NCBI RefSeq assembly: GCF_900114715.1
Contig: NZ_FOTY01000015.1
Location: 1-64,000, forward strand
DNA length: 64,000 bases
Direction: 5' to 3'
DNA from: Salibacterium qingdaonense
GTDB lineage: Bacteria > Bacillota > Bacilli > Bacillales > Marinococcaceae
Part shown: one piece after another, positions 59,336 to 64,000 of the stretch
Layout: every line of letters begins with the position of its first letter
How positions within the stretch are numbered: position 1 is the first letter of the stretch
Translations under genes and position numbers: made by a program
The notes under the pieces: model-generated
The model's input: the letters and a program-made list of their open reading frames with translations, nothing else
What the model was told of the DNA's origin: nothing
Database searches by the model: none

Positions 59336-59452
59336 TCACTTGAGCTTTTCCAGACGTTCATCTAATGCTTTCCTGTCTTCCTTATCTTCGGCGGTCGCAA
59401 GCCCTTTTTCATACAAAACCTATGCTTTATGATCATTCATCCTTCCTAACTG
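59336..59452 (-). pseudogene. C-terminal remnant of a TPR-like protein
   Basis: On the minus strand a frame reads VVVQLGRMNDHKA-stop-VLYEKGLATAEDKEDRKAL and then DERLEKLK-stop. The part after the internal TAG looks like the last helix pair of a tetratricopeptide protein (YEKGLATAEDKEDRKAL). It has a terminator but no intact 5' part. Confidence 0.45.
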
Positions 59453-59958
59453 AACAACTACCCGGCTGAATAAAATTCCTTTAAGACGGAGCCCGGGAAA
59501 CCTCCCCCGCTCCGTTTTTTTATAAAAAATTTTTATGTGTGAAGAATTCTCACATTCGATGGGTGAGGTCTGAATATCCGCGGAAATCCAGGAGATTATT
59601 CGTGAACACCCGTCATGGAGTGATATGAAGCGGAAACTGATACGAATTCGACTATTAAACAGAGGAAAATCAAGATTATGTATTAGCCTTTTCAACCAAA
59701 GAAAATCACGGGCTTTTAGATAATATACACAATGACGAGGGGGAGAAGCAACCTTATAATCCCTGTCAGAAAAGTTAATAAAATTGAAGATAAAATGCTG
59801 AAAGAAAGGCTGGGTATCAGTTGTGATTATGATTTATTTTACGGAAGGGGCTTTTTATACATAAAAAAATGGCAGCTTTCAAGCAGGTTTTGGATTTCTA
59901 TGCAATGTTAAAAAGAAGGAGCATATTGAAAAATACCATTGATTCTATCTAAGGGGAA
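59453..59958. other. intergenic region, mostly featureless
   Basis: Contains a plus-strand terminator-like hairpin at 59482-59520 (ACGGAGC...GCTCCGT then TTTTTTT) with no gene feeding it, so it may end a lost gene or short RNA. The rest is AT-rich. The promoter of the NCS1 gene should lie near 59850-59940 but is not clear. No purine-type riboswitch was recognised. Confidence 0.4.
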
Positions 59959-61368
59959 ATGCTTAAAATGGTTGATACAACCCAAAACATACAGTCCAGC
60001 GGTTTTAACCAAGAAAATTTAACACCACAAAAACATCGAACGCTCGATAAGGTTTCTTACCTGTTACTGCTTATTGGAGCTGCTGTAGCCATCAATGCTT
60101 TTATGCTGGGAGCAAGCGTCATTGTCCCGGATGGGGAACTGAATTTAGTGCAGGGAACTTTAGCTGCTGTCGTGGGCTTAACGATTGCAACCATTGCTAT
60201 GAGTATCAACGGACGTCCAGGTCATAAATATGGAATTCCTTTTGTTGTACAGTTACGGACATCTTTTGGAATGACAGGAGCAAAAATTCCCGGTCTTATT
60301 CGGGCGGCGCCTGCAGTCTTTTGGTATGGTATACAAAATTGGATAGGTGCATCAGCTATGAACGCTGTATCCATCGAACTCATGGCTTACGATAATATCG
60401 TTTTATATTTTATTACCTTTCAAATTCTACAAATTGTTCTTACGGCCACTGGTTTTAAAGGGGTCAAATGGTTGGAGAACATTGGTGCCGTCGGCTTAAT
60501 CATAGGGCTTGGATATATGTTCTATGTCGTTTATACAAACTTTAATGCTGAAGTGGGACAGCTGATAACTACTGAAGGGACCTGGGGATTAGCCTTTTGG
60601 GGAGGTGTTACCGCATTTTTGGCAAATTTTAATACGGTGGCACTGAACATTAGCGATTTAACCCGGCAGGTAGATACTAAAGCAACACCTACTCTAATGT
60701 CTATTTTACACTGGATTGGTTTTGTTCCTATCACAACGTTCATGGGAGTTATTGGCATTATGGTAGCTGGAGCAACAGGCTCCTGGGACCCTGTCACGGT
60801 CTTTGTGGAGGTTATGCCTAACAGCACTGTACTTATTGTTCTATTATTCTTTATTGCCCTGGCGCAAGTAACAACGAACGTTGTCAACAACGCCATTCCT
60901 GCAACGTATGTCATTATGGATGTTTTTAGAGCACCATATGTGAAAACATCAATTGGCATTGGGATCCTGGCAGTACTTACGTTTCCTTGGATCATTCAAA
61001 CCTCAGATGTATTTCAACTTTTTGTGCAAATCTATTCAGGATTTTTGGGACCAATATTTGCTGTGATGATTGTTGACTATTACATTGTCCGCAGACGAAG
61101 CTTAAATATCGAAGAGCTCTACAACAGCAACGGATTTTACAAAGGCATTAACTGGCCGGGAATCATAGCAATTATCGTTGGAGCACTCATTGGCTTTACG
61201 GTTGTTGAGATTGCATGGTTTATCAGTTTAGTTCCAGCTGGATTATCTTATTATTTACTCATGAGGTACCTGCCAATTAATAAAAACTTTTTAAAAGATT
61301 CCATATTTGAGAATAGATCAGATGGGTGGATCGATGGAACAGAAAAAACAAATTCTAAAAATCTATAA
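59959..61368 (+). CDS. NCS1-family nucleobase:cation symporter
   Basis: 469 residues with about 12 helices. GRPGHKYGIPFVVQLRTSFGMTGAKIPGLIRAAPAVFWYGIQNWIGASAM is the typical NCS1 region with the substrate-facing Trp; NISDLTRQ and NNAIPATYVIMDVF are also conserved. Members import allantoin, hydantoins, cytosine, uracil or purines; PucI-like allantoin import is plausible but no purine catabolic gene is near. Start ATG 59959 has AAGGGG only 2-4 nt away; ATG 59968 is an alternative. AT-rich and isolated, possibly acquired. Confidence 0.87.
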   Translation: MLKMVDTTQNIQSSGFNQENLTPQKHRTLDKVSYLLLLIGAAVAINAFMLGASVIVPDGELNLVQGTLAAVVGLTIATIAMSINGRPGHKYGIPFVVQLRTSFGMTGAKIPGLIRAAPAVFWYGIQNWIGASAMNAVSIELMAYDNIVLYFITFQILQIVLTATGFKGVKWLENIGAVGLIIGLGYMFYVVYTNFNAEVGQLITTEGTWGLAFWGGVTAFLANFNTVALNISDLTRQVDTKATPTLMSILHWIGFVPITTFMGVIGIMVAGATGSWDPVTVFVEVMPNSTVLIVLLFFIALAQVTTNVVNNAIPATYVIMDVFRAPYVKTSIGIGILAVLTFPWIIQTSDVFQLFVQIYSGFLGPIFAVMIVDYYIVRRRSLNIEELYNSNGFYKGINWPGIIAIIVGALIGFTVVEIAWFISLVPAGLSYYLLMRYLPINKNFLKDSIFENRSDGWIDGTEKTNSKNL

Positions 61369-61382
61369 TATGGAATAAAATA

Positions 61383-61441
61383 GGTCATGAAAATCACTAT
61401 CCTTCCTATAAGCTGGTAGTGACTTTCATGGCCCTTTTTTT
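61383..61441 (+). terminator. terminator of the NCS1 gene
   Basis: GGTCATGAAAATCACTA pairs with TAGTGACTTTCATGGCC with one mismatch, followed by CTTTTTTTT. Confidence 0.87.
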
Positions 61442-61670
61442 GGTACAAACCTAACAGCTGCCAATTATCCGCGCCCCAAATAGGTAAGCAGAGCAGGTAG
61501 GTTGAAACCACAAGAGTCCAAGAACGGCAAGCGACAATACCGTCTGATTCACTTAAAGCAGTCTGACCCCGTCCCGATTTCGCGGCGTTTTCCGGGTTTA
61601 TTTTCACAAAAGAAAAAGGGCTGCAGTGAAGGAGCAGGACCTCAGGAATCCGCCCCCTTCCCCCCTTCAG
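61442..61670. other. intergenic region, no feature seen
   Basis: Moderately GC-rich. CAGTCTGACCCCGTCCC and GGCGTTTTCCGGG are present, but I find no repeat unit, gene or strong hairpin apart from a weak AAGGG/CCCTT pairing near the rlmCD stop. Confidence 0.4.
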
Positions 61671-63077
61671 TCAAACACTTTTCTCAGCTTTCTTTTCCAA
61701 CCATGTCACCGACTCGATATGATTCGTCTGCGGAAACATGTCGACGGGCTGCACTTCCTGGGCCGCGTACCCGCCGTCTTCGAGAATCTTGAGGTCGCGG
61801 GCGAGGGTGGCCGGGTTGCAGGAGACGTAGACGATTTTTTCCGGCTGCATGTCTATCATGGTCTGGAGCAGTTTTTCGTCGCAGCCTTTGCGGGGCGGGT
61901 CGACGACGAAGACATCGGGCTGGAGGCCGTTTGCTTGGTGCCACCAGGGGACAAGTTCTTCGGCTTCTCCGACGGCAAAGGTAGTGACATCATCGAGCTT
62001 GTTCAGCTCGGCGTTTCGTTTGGCGTCGGTGACGGCTTCCGGAATGGATTCGACGCCGTAGACGTGACGGGCCTTTCGCGCGAGAAAGAGAGAAATCGTG
62101 CCGATGCCGCAGTAGGCGTCGATGACGGTTTCGTTACCGCGCAGGTCGGCGTATTCCAGTGCTTTGTCGTAGAGTGCTTTCGTCTGCTCCGGATTCACCT
62201 GGTAAAAGGAACGCGCCGATATGGCAAAAGAGATGCCGCCGATCGTATCGTAAATGTGTTCGTTCCCCCAGATGAGGGTTGTTTTTTCTCCGTAAATGGC
62301 ATTGGTCCGCTTCGTGTTGATGTTCTGCATAATCGAGGTGACGTTTGGCATCGCTTCGGTAATATCACGGACGATATCTTTTTTGTGCGGCAGGTCGGGG
62401 CCGTTTGTCACGAGCACAATCATAAGCTCTCCGGTGGTATGGGCCTGGCGCGTAACGACGTGGCGGAGCGTACCGCGGGCGTTTTCCTCGTCATAGGCTT
62501 TGATGTTGTACTGATCAGCGATGCGTTTGACGGTCTGCACCGCTTCATCGTTCGCTTCTTTCTGGATGATACAGCTTTCCATGTCCATGATGCGGTGCGA
62601 GCGTTTCTGAAAAAAGCCGGCTTTCAGGTGGCCGTCGCTGCGTGTGCCGACCGGGACCTGCGCTTTGTTGCGGTAACGCCATGGGTCTTCCATACCGATC
62701 GCCCGATGAACGGGGACGTTGTCGATCCCGCCGATACGGGTGATGGCGTCCTGCACCTGCTTGTGCTTGAATCGGAGCTGGGCGTCGTAGGTCATATGCT
62801 GCAGCTGACAGCCGCCGCATTGGTAATAAATTGGGCACGGTGCTTCGGTACGTTCGCTGCTTTCTTCGATCCGTTCTATGATCCGGCCGAAGCCGTAGCC
62901 TTTTTTCGTTTTGAGGACTTTGATCTGCGCGGTTTCGCCGGGGAGGCCGTACGGGACGAAGAGCGCGTACCCGTCCACCTTCGCGACACCGTCCCCTTCA
63001 TGGGTAAGATCCTCGATCACCGCGGTGATAACGTCATTTTTCTGTACCGGCGCATCCGTGTGCTGCTTCTTTGCCAT
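61671..63077 (-). CDS. rlmCD: 23S rRNA (uracil-C5)-methyltransferase RlmCD
   Basis: 468 residues. Methylates U747 and U1939 of 23S rRNA with SAM; one dual-specificity enzyme does both in Bacillus. TRAM domain at about 10-70; iron-sulfur Cys set [11 protein letters not shown] plus ESC at about 163; SAM motif [16 protein letters not shown]; catalytic Cys in [19 protein letters not shown] loop. Normal length. Array B5 lies 79 bases upstream of the start. Confidence 0.93.
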   Translation of the reverse strand: MAKKQHTDAPVQKNDVITAVIEDLTHEGDGVAKVDGYALFVPYGLPGETAQIKVLKTKKGYGFGRIIERIEESSERTEAPCPIYYQCGGCQLQHMTYDAQLRFKHKQVQDAITRIGGIDNVPVHRAIGMEDPWRYRNKAQVPVGTRSDGHLKAGFFQKRSHRIMDMESCIIQKEANDEAVQTVKRIADQYNIKAYDEENARGTLRHVVTRQAHTTGELMIVLVTNGPDLPHKKDIVRDITEAMPNVTSIMQNINTKRTNAIYGEKTTLIWGNEHIYDTIGGISFAISARSFYQVNPEQTKALYDKALEYADLRGNETVIDAYCGIGTISLFLARKARHVYGVESIPEAVTDAKRNAELNKLDDVTTFAVGEAEELVPWWHQANGLQPDVFVVDPPRKGCDEKLLQTMIDMQPEKIVYVSCNPATLARDLKILEDGGYAAQEVQPVDMFPQTNHIESVTWLEKKAEKSV

Positions 63078-63155
63078 AATAGTTGATCCTTTCTCTCGAT
63101 GAATCTGTGCTGTCCGCTATTTTAACACATGTGGAGGAGGGCTGGCTCGATGGGG

Positions 63156-63260
63156 GTTCGCTCGAAATAATATGGTTTTCGCTCGAAATCGGAGTCGTTT
63201 CGCCCGCTTTCGACAATATTTCGCCCGCAATCAACAAACATTCGCCTGATTCAACAAACG
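63156..63260 (+). repeat. 21-bp phased array, subfamily B, copy 5
   Basis: Units start at 63156, 63177, 63198, 63219 and 63240, total 105 bp. Unit 3 (TTTCGCCCGCTTTCGACAAT plus one base) is the best match to the reverse of the A units. It fills the gap between rlmCD and the NERD gene. Confidence 0.87.
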
Positions 63261-63283
63261 GCCGCCTCCCTCTTCCCTGATTT

Positions 63284-64000
63284 TCAATCCAGCAGAATCT
63301 TGTATTTCACCGCCCGCCCGGATCCAGATGCAGGATACGAGAGGGAGCGAAGCAGCCGCTTCATGGTAGAAGGAGATGAAATATGGAGAAAAGAGGCCGC
63401 TTCCTGATTGGAGATACGGGGGTGAATAAGAAATGCGTAGTCCTGCAATGCCTGGTGGTGTGCCTTTTTCGAGGTACATCCGCAGTGTGGACACAGCCAG
63501 TTTCCGTGGATGCGCTCCATGACAGTTTTGCCGCAGGCCGGACAGAATACGCCCTTCACCAGATCCGAAGAGGGAATATGATGGCGGTGCAGCGGGTTCT
63601 GCGGAGATTCAGAGTGTGCAGCAAGGAGAAGACGGATAAGTTCGCGGACATCCGCATCGGATAAGACGGGATCTGGATAGTGACGGTGCAGCTCATGAAT
63701 TTTATCAGGCAGCAGGTAAGCGGGAATCACTTGGGGATACATGCCGGCGGTGCCGTTTTTACGTTTCAAAACAGATCGTGGATGAGCCATAACAACAAGG
63801 GTCTTTATAGGGAGAGAAGGTATATGATTCCGCTCAAGCCACCAACCCATCTGCATTTTATGTCTGTCTGCCTGATGAACCGGATGCTGAAATGCTTCTT
63901 CTTTTTCATTATCGAACCGGATCAGCTGATGGAATTCAGCGTCCAAGGTGAGAATACCGGTGATGTTTTTAACTTCAACGAGGATGATGCATGAGGTCGT
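63284..64000 (-). CDS. NERD-domain protein, 5' end beyond the window
   Basis: The frame stays open to the right edge, so the protein begins outside. The visible part starts ILVEVKNITGILTLDAEF, the core of a NERD (nuclease-related) domain with the Glu-x-Lys catalytic pair, followed by QADRHKMQMGWWLERNHI. After it comes a zinc-ribbon-like segment (CPACGKTVMERIHGNWLCPHCGC) and a C-terminal helix-turn-helix-like part (ISNQEAASFLHISSPSTMKRLLRSL). NERD proteins are presumed DNA-processing enzymes. The combination with a zinc ribbon and helix-turn-helix is common in Bacillus members. Confidence 0.85.
   Translation of the reverse strand, partial: TTSCIILVEVKNITGILTLDAEFHQLIRFDNEKEEAFQHPVHQADRHKMQMGWWLERNHIPSLPIKTLVVMAHPRSVLKRKNGTAGMYPQVIPAYLLPDKIHELHRHYPDPVLSDADVRELIRLLLAAHSESPQNPLHRHHIPSSDLVKGVFCPACGKTVMERIHGNWLCPHCGCTSKKAHHQALQDYAFLIHPRISNQEAASFLHISSPSTMKRLLRSLSYPASGSGRAVKYKILLD

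Noticed and set aside
59420-59695. 91-codon minus-strand frame
   Set aside because: Composition is unlike a protein and it crosses a terminator hairpin; only its last dozen codons belong to the TPR-like remnant.
59740-59958. Purine or guanidine riboswitch before the NCS1 gene
   Set aside because: No conserved aptamer core or three-way junction could be recognised by eye.

Overview
The window looks like a chromosomal segment of a moderately GC-rich Bacillaceae species, probably halo- or alkaliphilic. Support: Bacillus-type Shine-Dalgarno sites (GGAGG, GGGGG), Bacillus-only families (YisL/DUF1516, YcxB, DUF4317, FosB), a Bacillus-type BirA operator, CcpA cre boxes, an orphan OpuAC glycine-betaine binding protein, and strongly acidic secreted proteins. 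I cannot fix the genus.

Layout. 1-0.85 kb: edge of an IS30-type element, a second IS30-like remnant, and a TM2-domain gene whose 3' end that remnant seems to have removed. 1.2-2.5 kb: a small gene with a slippery A-run, kptA, a membrane protein. 2.5-12.1 kb: hexuronate catabolism (uxaC with a TRAP transporter; two Gfo/Idh oxidoreductases; a GntR/FCD regulator; uxuA with an SDR-type uxuB). A 14-bp GntR-type palindrome inside a 22-nt identical stretch precedes both divergent units. 12.1-13.5 kb: cupin protein and two small membrane proteins. 14.1-21.7 kb: a complete four-gene Wadjet operon (jetD-jetA-jetB-jetC), most like type III, for defence against plasmids. 22.1-25.5 kb: bioB with a BirA operator, small membrane proteins, an oxidoreductase, a Cys-rich small protein. 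25.8-27.7 kb: transposase relic, zeta-toxin pair, MITE-like repeat. 27.9-29.3 kb: AEC transporter and a monooxygenase-fold protein. 29.5-45.1 kb: a polysaccharide-use locus, with an eight-gene leftward operon (ABC permeases and binding protein, heparinase II/III-like lyase, YesMN-type two-component system, DUF2264 protein, sugar isomerase) and a divergent secreted GH59-type glycosidase, each with cre-like sites. 45.3-64 kb: mixed housekeeping and accessory genes (M23 peptidase, DUF4317, Rrf2 regulator, opuAC, padC/padR with a PadR operator, fosB, aldehyde dehydrogenase, serine hydrolase, NCS1 permease, rlmCD, and a NERD-domain gene running off the right edge).

The most unusual signal is in the intergenic DNA. 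Eight arrays (three of subfamily A, five of subfamily B) are built of 21-bp units, two helical turns, and A read on the minus strand aligns with B. B arrays are exactly five units (105 bp). The A copies lie in direct orientation on both sides of the Wadjet operon and again beyond bioB, each followed by a hairpin containing or closely matching GCCGGCTG. Two other arrays (13.6 kb and 40.6 kb) carry alternating inverted motifs at about 27/25-nt steps, a 52-bp period or about five turns. I know of no named family for these.

How the genes fit together: the secreted glycosidase and ABC system would supply uronate-containing oligosaccharides, the cytoplasmic lyase and DUF2264 protein would trim them, and the 2.5-12 kb cluster would convert glucuronate to 2-keto-3-deoxygluconate (fructuronate to mannonate by UxuB, mannonate dehydration by UxuA). 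That link is inference. Wadjet, the zeta toxin pair and FosB form a separate defence and stress layer.
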